Source: Chloroflexota bacterium
GTDB taxonomy: Bacteria; Chloroflexota; Anaerolineae; Anaerolineales; Villigracilaceae
Assembly (NCBI GenBank): GCA_016234535.1
Contig: JACRBH010000199.1
Span: 1 to 64,000 of the forward strand
DNA: 64,000 bases
Reading direction: 5' to 3'
A program made the position numbers and the translations under genes. Below the pieces are notes generated by a model. It ran no database searches, had not been told where the DNA came from, and was given only the letters and a program-made list of their open reading frames with translations. Shown here piece after piece: positions 41,056 through 50,479 of this stretch (the stretch's first letter is position 1; the number at the start of each line of letters is the position of its first letter).

Positions 41056-43448
41056 AGTTTAGCCTCTTCATGGTTTGAAAAATCGATAATCGATGGGGTG
41101 GTTTCCCCGGTAGTCGCTATATAAGGGAGGGTAACGATAAAACGCGAACCTTTACTCAGTTCGCTTTCCACACTCACCTGCCCGTCATGTTGTTCGGCGA
41201 TGGCTTTGACAATCGCCAGTCCCAAACCGTTGCCTTCCACTTCGCTGGCTTTGCCGCTGCGGACACGATAGAAGCGGTCAAAAACATAGGGGAGGTCTTC
41301 GGCGGGAATGCCGTAGCCGTTATCCCGTACATCCACTTGAACATATTCGTCGTTTAGGTTCACAGAAAGTGTGATTTTTTCACCGCACGGCGTATACTTG
41401 ATGGCGTTGCCGATCAGGTTGCGGAACAACTGCTTTAATTGCAGGGGATCGCCGTTCACATGCGCGGGAACTTCGGGCTGGTCGTATTGAAGTATTTGTT
41501 CCCTGACTTTTGCCTGCGTTTTGAATTCATCCACGATACCGGTCAATAAAGAGCCAACTTCCAAAACCTCGTGCTTCCGCGAAGTATTAAGATCAGCCTG
41601 CGCGAGCTGCATCAGGTTCTGCACAAGTTCGGTCATGCTAAAGGCGGCATTTTGGATGCGGCGCGCAAAATCAGCTTGTATGTCATTGAGTGGACCGGCT
41701 TGCGCAAGCAATTCGCTAAACCCTAAAATGGATGTGATCGGGTTTTTCAAGTCATGCGAGGCAGTGGCAATAAATTCGTTTTTCACGCGGTCAATATCCT
41801 TAAAACGTGTTATGTCGTGCAAAACCGCCACCAGTCCGCCAGATTCTATGGGCGTGATGAGCACCATGAATACGCGTTCATCGGGCCAAAGAATCTCTTC
41901 CGATTTTGAGCCGCCGCTATGGAGCGCATCCTTGACCATTTGGATGAGGGCATCGTATCCATGTCCTTCCTCCAACGGCTGATTAAGGCTGGCCTTGAAG
42001 TCCGTGAATAATTTTTCGCCTGCGGGGTTGAGCAGGCTAAGCCGCCCTTCCGCATCGAACATAAAAATGGCTTCGTCTGCGCTTTGCAAAACAGCAGACA
42101 GGCGCTTTTGTTGCTGCGACACGCCTTCATACAGCAGCGCATTTTCTATCGCGATCGCCGCCTGACTGGCGATTGCCTGCAACAGCAGCAGGGATTCCAT
42201 TTGGAAGTAATGTGTTTTTTCATGCACCAACGCCAGAATCCCCAGCAGATTATTTCGTCCAAACATCGGAACGATCGCCGCCGAGCGCGTTGGGTCATTC
42301 GATACCTGCTGCCAGCCCGCCGCATTTTGAACATCGTCAATAAGAATGCTTTCGCGCGATTCGTTGATCGCTTTCAGGAATCCCGCAAAGTTCGGACATT
42401 CAATTTGAACAGTCGTGGATGTGTTATATGTTTTTCGAATTGGATGATGCGGATCGAATAATACAATGTGCCCCATGATCGCGCCAAGCATTTCCACCGT
42501 ACGGCGCAGTACCACGCTGGTCAACTCATTAATGTCGAGCCGCGCGCTTAATTCCTTGCCAATCTCGGGCAACATGCTAAGCTGACGGTTGCGGCGGCGG
42601 ATTGCATCTTCAAATGACTTGGTGCGGAGCTTTGCGCGAATGCGCGCAAATAATTCGCGGCGATCAAATGGCTTTGTGATGTAATCGTCGGCCCCCAAAT
42701 TCAGGCCTGCCTGAACATCATCCGGATGCAAGCGCGCCGCTGTAAAAATAATGACAGGAATGTGCGCAATAGCCGAGTCTGCCCGAATTTCCTTCAAGAC
42801 GGTCAACCCGTCCTTTTGCGGCATATTTACATCCAACAGGACCAGGTCCGGCATTTCAGTGCGTGTTTTTTCCAGCGCTTCCACGCCGTTGGAGGCTGTT
42901 ATGTAATTGTAGCCCTCATTCTTCATGTAGCGCGACAACAGGGTCACATTATCGGGCATATCATCGGCAATCAGAATGTTGAACGGCTGGGTCTCAGTTG
43001 TTGGCTGTTCCACTGGTGCAGCAGATGCATTTCCGATTGATTTCATCACGTTGGTCACAATCTGGCAAATGCGTTCCGGTCGCACAGGTTTGATAATGGT
43101 TTCATCCACCCTCAAGCGGCGGGCGGTTTCCCTTAATCCGGGAACGTCATACGCCGTCACCAAAACAATATGCGCCGGTTTCCCGCCGGAGTTGGCCTGG
43201 ATATGCTCTATCAATTCCAGACCATTCATGCCAGGCATCATCATGTCTGTGATCAGCATATCGACATAATCGCCTGCGATGCTCTCGAGGGCTTCCTTTC
43301 CGCTGCTGGCGGAAATAACGTCAACCTCGGGTCCCAACTGCGATATGGCTCGCGCCAGAGTCGCGGCAGTGGCAGGGTGGTCATCCACTACCAGGATGCG
43401 GATGGAATTTTTTCCATTGGAAAGTTTGGTGGTATTCATCGTCCCCAT
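41052..43448 (-). CDS. Hybrid regulator-kinase: REC-REC-GAF-PAS-HisKA-HATPase
   Basis: About 798 residues from the ATG at 43448 (an ATG at 43439 is also possible). Two N-terminal receiver domains (Asp in LITDMMMPGMNG and in LVLLDVNMPQKDG) precede a GAF, a PAS (AVLQSADEAIFMFDAEGR), HisKA (FIATASHDLKNPITSILG) and HATPase (NLIGNAIKYTP, VRDNGYGIP, GNGLGLAIVKAIAEQ). There is no membrane segment, so it is a cytosolic phospho-input kinase. As first gene of the operon it may integrate the receptor signals. The longer frame upstream of 43448 runs towards the REP element and is not used. Confidence 0.92.
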   Translation of the reverse strand: MGTMNTTKLSNGKNSIRILVVDDHPATAATLARAISQLGPEVDVISASSGKEALESIAGDYVDMLITDMMMPGMNGLELIEHIQANSGGKPAHIVLVTAYDVPGLRETARRLRVDETIIKPVRPERICQIVTNVMKSIGNASAAPVEQPTTETQPFNILIADDMPDNVTLLSRYMKNEGYNYITASNGVEALEKTRTEMPDLVLLDVNMPQKDGLTVLKEIRADSAIAHIPVIIFTAARLHPDDVQAGLNLGADDYITKPFDRRELFARIRAKLRTKSFEDAIRRRNRQLSMLPEIGKELSARLDINELTSVVLRRTVEMLGAIMGHIVLFDPHHPIRKTYNTSTTVQIECPNFAGFLKAINESRESILIDDVQNAAGWQQVSNDPTRSAAIVPMFGRNNLLGILALVHEKTHYFQMESLLLLQAIASQAAIAIENALLYEGVSQQQKRLSAVLQSADEAIFMFDAEGRLSLLNPAGEKLFTDFKASLNQPLEEGHGYDALIQMVKDALHSGGSKSEEILWPDERVFMVLITPIESGGLVAVLHDITRFKDIDRVKNEFIATASHDLKNPITSILGFSELLAQAGPLNDIQADFARRIQNAAFSMTELVQNLMQLAQADLNTSRKHEVLEVGSLLTGIVDEFKTQAKVREQILQYDQPEVPAHVNGDPLQLKQLFRNLIGNAIKYTPCGEKITLSVNLNDEYVQVDVRDNGYGIPAEDLPYVFDRFYRVRSGKASEVEGNGLGLAIVKAIAEQHDGQVSVESELSKGSRFIVTLPYIATTGETTPSIIDFSNHEEAKL

Positions 43449-43535
43449 TTTCGCCGATTTCCGCCGACTGGCGGTTAGGGAGATGATGTAAAAGGTTGGT
43501 AAAAGTTGGGGATGAAAAACCCGCTTAAAACTGTA

Positions 43536-43556
43536 GGTCGGATTGTCAATCCGACC
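43536..43556. repeat. REP hairpin left of the transposase
   Basis: GGTCGGATT-GTC-AATCCGACC: perfect 9-bp arms with a 3-nt loop, preceded by GTA. The mirror copy lies at 44266-44286 on the other side of the transposase gene. Confidence 0.88.
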
Positions 43557-43602
43557 TGGCTTCATGGTGTAAAATCACTTTGTATAGTCCACCTACTTTA
43601 TT

Positions 43603-44249
43603 ATGAATCAATACCGTGAATACTATCACCGCCACCTTCCGCATTGGCAACCAATAAATGCAACTTTCTTTGTAACTTTTCGATTGAAAGGCACCCTGCC
43701 TTTTGAAGTAATTCAACATTGATGGAAGAACAGGAGCGGGAAAAGAAAGAAGTTCCGAAATTGCCCGAAGAACAAACAAAACAAAATTATTTGGATGAAC
43801 AAGATTATTTCCGTAAGTGGGACAATTTACTGGATAAAGCCAGGTTTGGACCCCGCTGGCTTTCCCAACCTGAAATAGCGGAGATCATAAAAGAAGCACT
43901 GCATTATCGGAATGAACGGGAATTTGATTTATTTGCGTTTTGCATTATGTCAAACCACGTTCATGTTGTCTTTCAGCTCTTCGAAAGTAAGCCGGGCAGT
44001 CCACCCGACCTGCATTTTCAAATATCCTTAAACGAGATTATGCAGTCTTTAAAACGCCATACCGCAAGAAAATCAAATATTGTTTTAGGCAGGCAAGGCC
44101 CATTTTGGCAGGATGAAAGTTACGATCATGTGGTCCGTGATAGCGGGGAGTTCAACCGCATTATCAATTACGTTTTGGAAAACCCCGTGAAGGCAGGATT
44201 AGTCTCGAAATGGGAAGACTGGCCCTGGACATTTTGTAAGTCGGGCTGA
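43603..44249 (+). pseudogene. REP-associated tyrosine transposase (IS200-like) with a frameshift
   Basis: The N-terminal part starts at the ATG at 43603 (YREYYHRHLPHWQPINATFF, then VTFRLKGTLP) and stops at a TGA at 43720-43722. The remainder continues in the -1 frame from 43719: EEQEREKKE, the HUH motif in IMSNHVHVVF, WQDESYDHVVR and the catalytic tyrosine region NYVLENPVKAGLV. Together they form one Y1 transposase of about 210 residues. A single lost base near 43715-43720, a sequencing error or translational frameshifting could explain the break. The gene is AT-rich and flanked by REP hairpins, as expected for RAYT genes. Confidence 0.85.
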
Positions 44250-44265
44250 TGGCCTGACTTACACG

Positions 44266-44286
44266 GGTCGGATTACCAATCCGACC
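44266..44286. repeat. REP hairpin right of the transposase
   Basis: GGTCGGATT-ACC-AATCCGACC with perfect 9-bp arms, followed by TAC. Upstream, overlapping the transposase 3' end, is another hairpin, TAAGTCGGGC/GCCTGACTTA (44237-44261). Confidence 0.88.
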
Positions 44287-44290
44287 TACT

Positions 44291-45085
44291 TTAATCCGCC
44301 ACAAGACGATAGCCCAGTCCGCGCACGTTGATCAAATAATTTGGCGCGCGCGCATCCTTTTCGATTGCCTGGCGCAGTTGATGGATGTGCCATTTGGTTA
44401 ATTCCTGCGCCTCGCGCGCGTCTGCGTGATAGCCTTGTGCTTCGGTGACGAGGGTTTGATAGTCCACCGCGTTTGGCGAATGACGCGCCAGCACCAGCAA
44501 ATAATCGAAAGATGTGGGCGGCAAATTGATAATGCGCTCGCCGATGTTCAAACGCCGCGCATGAAGATCGATTACCATCACACCGCGTTTCAGGAAACGC
44601 TCTGTGGAAGGATTGACTGTCGCCGCTTCCACGCTTTCACTGTTTTCCAAATTTTTAAGTTCAGTTTGCAATGACTCGATCTGCATTGCGATCTCACGCT
44701 TGCGCTTTTCTTTTTGCTGGGCGGCAAGAATCACCCTGGTCCTTTCGATGATGATTTCAGGCTTAAGCGGTTTCAACAAATAATCGGTTGCGCCGCGCCG
44801 TAACGCTTCCACTGCCGAACTCAGATCGGGCTGGGCGGTGAACAGGATGACGGGTAATGTTGGGTAATTGGCATGAATCACATTGAGGACATCCAGCCCG
44901 CTTAGCCCGGGCATTCGCAGGTCCATATATGCCATGTCGAAATTGGAGCTTTGTAAATAAGCGAGTCCCTGTTCGCCGTTTTCGGCGGTGGTCACTTCAA
45001 AGCCGGCTTGCTGTAAAACACGCGCCAGTGTTTTACGCAATACGGGTTCATCATCGATGATCAAAATGTGTCCGCTGATTTTCAT
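44291..45085 (-). CDS. Response regulator with OmpR-type winged helix
   Basis: A 264-residue regulator. The receiver (residues 4-120) has ILIIDDEPVLRKTL, the phospho-acceptor Asp in MAYMDLRMPGLSG and Lys in DYLLKPLKPE. A coiled linker of about 60 residues follows, then a winged-helix DNA-binding domain (INLPPTSFDYLLVLARH, ELTKWHIHQLRQAIEKD, YLINVRGLGYRLV). The ATG at 45085 overlaps the stop of the kinase gene (ATGA), so an upstream in-frame ATG at 45115 is rejected. It is the cognate partner of that kinase. Confidence 0.93.
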   Translation of the reverse strand: MKISGHILIIDDEPVLRKTLARVLQQAGFEVTTAENGEQGLAYLQSSNFDMAYMDLRMPGLSGLDVLNVIHANYPTLPVILFTAQPDLSSAVEALRRGATDYLLKPLKPEIIIERTRVILAAQQKEKRKREIAMQIESLQTELKNLENSESVEAATVNPSTERFLKRGVMVIDLHARRLNIGERIINLPPTSFDYLLVLARHSPNAVDYQTLVTEAQGYHADAREAQELTKWHIHQLRQAIEKDARAPNYLINVRGLGYRLVAD

Positions 45086-47742
45086 GCTCTTTCCCTCGTT
45101 CCACAGGGCAGCCACACGCTGAAGGTGGCGCCGCCCTGCGGGTTGTTTTCGGCCTGAATGCGTCCGCGATGTTTGACGATGATATCGTAGGTGATGGTTA
45201 AACCGAGACCGGTGCCGCTCTCCTTGTTGGTTACGAAGGCGTCGAAGATGTTGGGCAAAATGGAGTAGTCAATGCCTTTGCCGTTATCGCTTACTTTTAA
45301 CAGGATTTCATCTGCTTCCTTCAAGCATTGGGTGGATACAATTAGACGTCCACCGGTTGTCATGGCTTCCACGGCATTTATAAGCAGATTAAGCAATACC
45401 TGCCTGATCTGATCCGACAGGCCTTGAATGGCTGGCAGGTTGGGTTCAGGGTGAAACTCAAAGGATATTTCGTTATGACGCAAGTGTGTGGCGATCAACG
45501 CATAAACGTCTTCGATGAGATCGTTGACCTGCGTCGGTTGAAAATCCTCGATTTGAGCAGGGCGATAGGTGGCGCGCAGGCGGGCGATCAACGCCGCCAT
45601 GCGCTCCGATTCTGAAAGCACAATGTCAAGGTCCTGTTTCCCCTGTGGAGAGATTCCCTTTTCCTCTCTCAAGAGAAAGAGCGCGTTTTGGATGGCCTGC
45701 AAAGGATTGTTCAATTCATGTGAAACAGAAGCAAGCAGCCGCCCCATGGTGGTGAGACGTTCGTTTTGTACCAGTTGATCGCGCATGGTTTTTTCCGTTT
45801 GCAATGAGGTCTGCAAGTTGGCATACAGGTTTGCTTTATGCAGGGCAATGGCAAGCTGGTTTGCTACTGCGCTGACCAGTTGTATATCGCGCTGGGACAG
45901 GGTTGCGGGCGGCACTTGTTGAATATCCAGCAGGCCGAGGATGCGTCCCTCTATTTTTACGGGCACGGTCAGTTCCGATTTTGTGTCTGGCAGGAGCGGA
46001 GTTCGCACAAAGGAGAACAGCCTGTCCACGTCGTTTGTAAAGAAGGGCGCGTCTGTTTCGGCGGTATAGCCTACAACACCTTCCCCGGCGCGCAGACGAT
46101 AGCCCTGTACCATCAATTGCCTGCCGATCTCGCCGCTTCCCGCGCGCAGGATGAAGTCGCCGGTCTCAGGTTCTACAACGTAAATTTGTACGTGATAATA
46201 GCCAAAATTCTTTTTCAGCAATTCCACTACATCTTGTAATAATTCCTGCGGATCGAGCGATGCAACCAATCCCTGATTGATGTGATAAAGGGCATTCGTC
46301 TCGTTCAGCGCTTGCTGAGTGCTTTCAAGCAAATGCGCGTTTTCGATGGCGACTGCGGCCTCGGTTCCCAATGCCTTGAGCAAATCGGCTTCGCCTTCCG
46401 AGAAGGCATTCGTATCCTTGCTTTGAACGCTGATTGTCCCGATCTGCTTTCCCTTGATTTGGATGGGAGCCACAAGCAGGGAACGATAGCCGGGTTCATT
46501 GCCCATGCTCACGAAGCGCGGATCGTTTTTTATATCTGCAACATTGATCGTGACTCCCTCCTTGATGACTTGCCCGGCAATGCCTTCCCCCAATTGCATT
46601 TTGAATTGATTCCTGCTTTGCTCATCATCATCGCTAAAACCCAGCGCGGCCTGTGAGATTAACGCATCCTCCTCATTATCAAGCAGATGGATTACAGCCT
46701 GTTCTGTGTGGGGGATTAATTCGCGCGCCGACTCGACGATCAGTTGCAGGACGGTGTTTGGACCGGTGCGTTCAGTCTCGCTCAGGGCACGCCCGATCCT
46801 GGCGAGTGCGTTTGTCTCTTTAAGCCGCTTTTGAATCTCCACTTCCTGCTGGACAGTCCATAGAACAAGCGCAATTTGATCGGTGGCCTGTTGCGCTTCA
46901 TAAAGCTCTTCAGATGTGAACTGGCGCGGGGTGTTATATGCCAGAACCGTTGCGCCTAATTTGTGCCCTTGTGTTATATAAGGAATACAGAGCGCAGATT
47001 TGACTGGAAATGAAAATTCCCTGGGAAGAGCGAGACTGGCGGCGTATTGTGAGCCTGGCACATCATTTATAACCAGGATACGCCCGTCCTGCAATGCTGA
47101 CTCGGTTATGGCGGATACAATTGATTCCATCGCAGCATCGGAAGAGTCCTGTTCCGGCCAAATAGTGGATGTGATGAGGATTGCCTTTTCCTGTATCACA
47201 TCCCAACGAACGAGATAGCCATAGTCAGCGATAAATAAGTTTACGAGATGAGTTAGCAGGGAATAATATTTATCGCCGGGTCTTTTATTATTTAGAATAT
47301 CGCTGGTTGTTATTTTAAGCAGGGTGAGATATCGTTCCCGGGTGCGCAATTGGGTTTCGACCCGTGAGCTTTCTTCGAGACTGTATCTCAGCCGCCCGGC
47401 AACCGCGCCGATGAGAAGAAGCATGGTAAAACCAACAAATTGACCGCCCCAAACTTTTTCATTCAGGGAATATCCCCCAACCACGGTAATGAGAAAATAA
47501 TTGGTAATAATCAATGCCAGGCTGCTGCTTATTCCCCCCGCCACTCCAAAATACCAGCCTGCCGCCGCTACAACAAACCCGCTTAATATCGTAATTGGGC
47601 TTCCAATAACCGGCAACAGCAGAATTACACCGAGTAAATATGCGGCTGACAGCCCGAGAAAAATCCCCCACTTCATGAGAGGCGACTGGGATTTTGAGAA
47701 CATTCCCATTATTGTAGCATCCTCAGAATTGGGGGGTTTCAT
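45082..47742 (-). CDS. Membrane sensor histidine kinase with three GAF-like domains
   Basis: About 886 residues. Four hydrophobic segments in the first 110 residues resemble a KdpD-like DUF4118 membrane domain. Then come three GAF-type regions: one around LLTHLVNLFIADYGYLVRW, a second with GEGIAGQVIKEGVTINVADI, and a third with GEGVVGYTAETDAPFFTNDV and LLPDTKSELTVPVKIEGRIL. HisKA has ASVSHELNNPLQAIQNAL; the HATPase has LLNLLINAVEAM, VSDNGKGIDY and GTGLGLTITYDIIVKH. The SHELNNPL form is NtrB-like. The gene is coupled to its regulator downstream and follows rny by 24 bp, so it may share the recX-rny transcript. Confidence 0.92.
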   Translation of the reverse strand: MKPPNSEDATIMGMFSKSQSPLMKWGIFLGLSAAYLLGVILLLPVIGSPITILSGFVVAAAGWYFGVAGGISSSLALIITNYFLITVVGGYSLNEKVWGGQFVGFTMLLLIGAVAGRLRYSLEESSRVETQLRTRERYLTLLKITTSDILNNKRPGDKYYSLLTHLVNLFIADYGYLVRWDVIQEKAILITSTIWPEQDSSDAAMESIVSAITESALQDGRILVINDVPGSQYAASLALPREFSFPVKSALCIPYITQGHKLGATVLAYNTPRQFTSEELYEAQQATDQIALVLWTVQQEVEIQKRLKETNALARIGRALSETERTGPNTVLQLIVESARELIPHTEQAVIHLLDNEEDALISQAALGFSDDDEQSRNQFKMQLGEGIAGQVIKEGVTINVADIKNDPRFVSMGNEPGYRSLLVAPIQIKGKQIGTISVQSKDTNAFSEGEADLLKALGTEAAVAIENAHLLESTQQALNETNALYHINQGLVASLDPQELLQDVVELLKKNFGYYHVQIYVVEPETGDFILRAGSGEIGRQLMVQGYRLRAGEGVVGYTAETDAPFFTNDVDRLFSFVRTPLLPDTKSELTVPVKIEGRILGLLDIQQVPPATLSQRDIQLVSAVANQLAIALHKANLYANLQTSLQTEKTMRDQLVQNERLTTMGRLLASVSHELNNPLQAIQNALFLLREEKGISPQGKQDLDIVLSESERMAALIARLRATYRPAQIEDFQPTQVNDLIEDVYALIATHLRHNEISFEFHPEPNLPAIQGLSDQIRQVLLNLLINAVEAMTTGGRLIVSTQCLKEADEILLKVSDNGKGIDYSILPNIFDAFVTNKESGTGLGLTITYDIIVKHRGRIQAENNPQGGATFSVWLPCGTRERA

Positions 47743-47766
47743 TCGCAACAACCTTGCAAGGAAGGT

Positions 47767-49296
47767 CTACTTGGCGTATTCCGTGGCTCGCGTTTCCCTT
47801 ATGACCGTCACACGGATCTGGCCGGGATATTGCATTGTCTCCTCGATCTTCTTGGCAATATCGCGCGCCAATCTTGCAGATGATAAATCGTCAATTTGAT
47901 CCGGCTTGACTAGGATTCGGACTTCGCGTCCCGCCTGAATGGCGAAAGCCTGCTGCACGCCTTCAAATGACATGGACATTTCCTCGAGCGAGCGGATGCG
48001 TTTGATGTAGGCTTCGAGGTCTTCGCGACGTGCGCCCGGCCGCGCACCGGAGATCGCGTCTGCCGCTTCGGCGATGACCGCTTCAACAGTATCCTGATCA
48101 ATTTCATGGTGGTGCGAAGCGATTGCATTGACCACGATCGGGTTGACGCCATACCGTTTGCAAAATTCCGCGCCCAGGCCGGCGTGCGTGCCATCCTGAT
48201 TGTGATCCATGGCTTTGCCAATATCATGCAGGAAACCACCTTGTTTGGAGAGCTCGATATTTGCGCCGAGTTCTGCTGCAAGAATGCCGGCGAGTTTGGA
48301 AACTTCCACTGCATGTGCGAGCTGATTTTGACCATAGGAAGTGCGGAACTTTAAACGTCCCATCATGCGCAGGACTTCGATGTGCAGGCCGGTAACGTTG
48401 GCTTCATACGCCGCCTGTTCGCCCGATTCGTTGATGATCTTTTCGACGGCCTTGGTTTCATCTTCCACGATCTTTTCGATGTGCGCGGGATGAATGCGGC
48501 CATCCAGAATTAATTTTGATAATGCGCGGCGGCCAATTTCACGGCGCACCGAGTCGAAGCAGGAGACGGTGACTGAATCGGGAGTATCGTCCACGATCAC
48601 ATCCACGCCCGCAGCCTGTTCAAATGCCTTGATGTTGCGCCCGTTGCGGCCGACGATGCGTCCCTTCATCTCTTCGCTTGGCAGGGTGACAACGGCGCGG
48701 GTCACTTCAGCCACGTGCTCGGATGCCACGCGCTGGATCGCGTCTGCGATCAACTTGCGGGCGCGCTTCTCGCCTTCTTCACGCGCTTCGGCTTCGATCT
48801 GGCGAATGATGCGTGCCATGTCGCCGCGCGCTTCCTTTTCAACCGCGGCAAACAGATCCTTGCGCGCTTCATCCTGAGTCATGTTTGCGACCTGCTCAAG
48901 TTTTTTGAATTGATCTTCGTACAGCTTGTCTATCTCGTTGGCGCGCTTGTCAACCTGTGACTGGCGTTTGTTCAGCGTTTGTTCGCGCTGTTCGATCTTG
49001 TCGAAGCGGCTGTCGAGTTCGCCGCGGCGTTTGTCCAATCGTTCTGTTTCGCGGTTCAGTTCGATGCGGCGTTCCTTCATTTCCGCTTCTGCGGCCTGGA
49101 CGATCTTGGTGGCGTTTTCACGCGAACCGCTTTCGATCAAGCGTGCCTGAGAATTCGCCGCTTTCAAAATATCATCGGCTTTTTCCTGTTTCGCTTTTGC
49201 GGCGCGCTCAGCTTGATAGCGATGGAAAAAATATCCTGCGGCAACGCCTATGATCAGCGTTAGTAATTCTATAAAAATAGTAATAATCGGAGTCAT
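47767..49296 (-). CDS. rny: Ribonuclease Y
   Basis: A 509-residue endoribonuclease that initiates mRNA decay at the membrane. Residues 5-23 form the N-terminal membrane anchor, followed by a long charged coiled coil (about 25-195), a KH RNA-binding domain (EEMKGRIVGRNGRNIKAFEQ) and an HD domain with the metal motif FLHDIGKAMDH and ASHHHEID. Length and domain order are those of RNase Y. It overlaps recX by 4 bp upstream. Confidence 0.95.
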   Translation of the reverse strand: MTPIITIFIELLTLIIGVAAGYFFHRYQAERAAKAKQEKADDILKAANSQARLIESGSRENATKIVQAAEAEMKERRIELNRETERLDKRRGELDSRFDKIEQREQTLNKRQSQVDKRANEIDKLYEDQFKKLEQVANMTQDEARKDLFAAVEKEARGDMARIIRQIEAEAREEGEKRARKLIADAIQRVASEHVAEVTRAVVTLPSEEMKGRIVGRNGRNIKAFEQAAGVDVIVDDTPDSVTVSCFDSVRREIGRRALSKLILDGRIHPAHIEKIVEDETKAVEKIINESGEQAAYEANVTGLHIEVLRMMGRLKFRTSYGQNQLAHAVEVSKLAGILAAELGANIELSKQGGFLHDIGKAMDHNQDGTHAGLGAEFCKRYGVNPIVVNAIASHHHEIDQDTVEAVIAEAADAISGARPGARREDLEAYIKRIRSLEEMSMSFEGVQQAFAIQAGREVRILVKPDQIDDLSSARLARDIAKKIEETMQYPGQIRVTVIRETRATEYAK

Positions 49297-49946
49297 GGTA
49301 TGTCCTTGTCTTCGTAAGGTTGCGCATCGGCATTTGTTTCGTTCCAGATCCTGGATACGACGGGCGCGATGGTGGAATATGAGAATCCACGACGGGCAAG
49401 GAACTCACTCAACTTTTTACGAAACTCGCTCCACTCCTGACCTTTGAATCGGGTCGCTCGTTTCAAGCCTGCTTCGTAGGCGAGGGCTTCTTCGTCCACC
49501 TCGGACAGAGATGCCTGTATCGCTTCATTGTTAAGTCCCTTTTGGCGTAATTCGATCTCCAATGCTCGTTTGCTGCGCGGGCGGAATGTATTTCGATTTT
49601 CCACCCACATATGGGCAAATTGATTGTCGTCTGCAAGCCTGGCTTGTTTGAGACGTTCGAGAGTTTCCGCTATGATCGTCTCCGGAATTTCATGCTTGCC
49701 TAGGTTTTGTCGTATTTCCTTTTCGGAGCGGGCGCGATAGCTAAGGAAGAGCATGGCTTGTTGATAGGCGCGTTCGCGCGTATCGTCTGCCTGTAACTTT
49801 TCCATCTTTTCTTCACTTAATACATCGCCTGTTTTCAGCCACGCGGCCGTGATGCGCGCCAGCCCGAAGGCAAACTCTCCATCGAGGTAAATGTTCACCC
49901 GGTTGGTTTTGTTCTTTTGGGTAGTGATGGCGGTTATCTTTTTCAT
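49293..49946 (-). CDS. recX: Regulatory protein RecX
   Basis: A 217-residue RecX, which modulates RecA filaments. Family motifs: AFGLARITAAWLKTGD, YQQAMLFLSYRARSEKEIRQ, then ARLADDNQFAHMWVENR and ELRQKGLNNEAIQASL. The ATG at 49946 is chosen; the longer frame would cross a strong hairpin. No clear Shine-Dalgarno site lies between that hairpin and the ATG. The 3' end overlaps rny (ATGA). recA is not in the window. Confidence 0.9.
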   Translation of the reverse strand: MKKITAITTQKNKTNRVNIYLDGEFAFGLARITAAWLKTGDVLSEEKMEKLQADDTRERAYQQAMLFLSYRARSEKEIRQNLGKHEIPETIIAETLERLKQARLADDNQFAHMWVENRNTFRPRSKRALEIELRQKGLNNEAIQASLSEVDEEALAYEAGLKRATRFKGQEWSEFRKKLSEFLARRGFSYSTIAPVVSRIWNETNADAQPYEDKDIP

Positions 49947-49957
49947 GATTAAAAGTT

Positions 49958-50000
49958 CACAGCCAAGGCTTCCGATCCTTTCAGGTCGGCCCTGGCTGTG
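49958..50000 (-). promoter_or_regulatory. Long hairpin directly before recX
   Basis: On the minus strand CACAGCCAGGG pairs with CCTTGGCTGTG, and inside it CCGACCT pairs with AGGATCGG, giving a near-continuous two-part stem. It ends 11 nt before the recX ATG and is followed by CTTTT. It may act as a weak terminator, a structured leader controlling recX, or a repeat. Confidence 0.5.
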
Positions 50001-50479
50001 AGAAATGTCTGGGTTGGCTGAGCAGTCTCCAGGTCCCGTTTGAAGCGGATGGAGATAGTTCAAGGTAAATGACGGTTTATGTCATGTACAGCACAGTAAT
50101 AGGGGGTGAAGCCAGTCTTCGTCTCAAAAAAATGTCCTAAATAGACTTCACAAAATAACTCCACGCCTTTGGCGGGGGAGTGATCGTGCACCATTTTCCA
50201 GTCAGTTTCAAGCAAGGCCGTGAGCGGCGGAAGTTTCTTAATAAATCCCTAAGGATTTTCTGAATTATACATGAATTTCAAGAATTGTTAACATTCCGGG
50301 TTTCCTTCAAACCTGGCGGCGTTGAAGTTGGGCAAAAACACAGTTTATGGAGTCGGAGCACTTTTTTGTGTGTGATAAAATTTGTTCTGTATTATGGTAT
50401 GGAAAGTAACATTGCTTAATCTTCGATTTGTACGCATTTTGAGTATTTCATACAAATTATTCATTATACGGAGGTAACA
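50001..50479. other. Intergenic region between recX and the membrane GT gene
   Basis: No convincing gene. On the minus strand a second hairpin (TCTCCA...TGGAGA near 50020-50055) precedes the recX hairpin, so a structured recX leader is possible. A stop-free minus-strand frame of about 62 codons (50060-50248) has no good start and is not called. On the plus strand an ACGGAGGTAAC ribosome site (50469-50479) serves the gene at 50480. I cannot place its promoter securely. Confidence 0.5.

Noticed and set aside
50060-50248. Stop-free minus-strand frame of about 62 codons upstream of recX
   Set aside because: Only a TTG at about 50215 could start it, without a ribosome site, and I recognise no family. 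Left as possible but unsupported.
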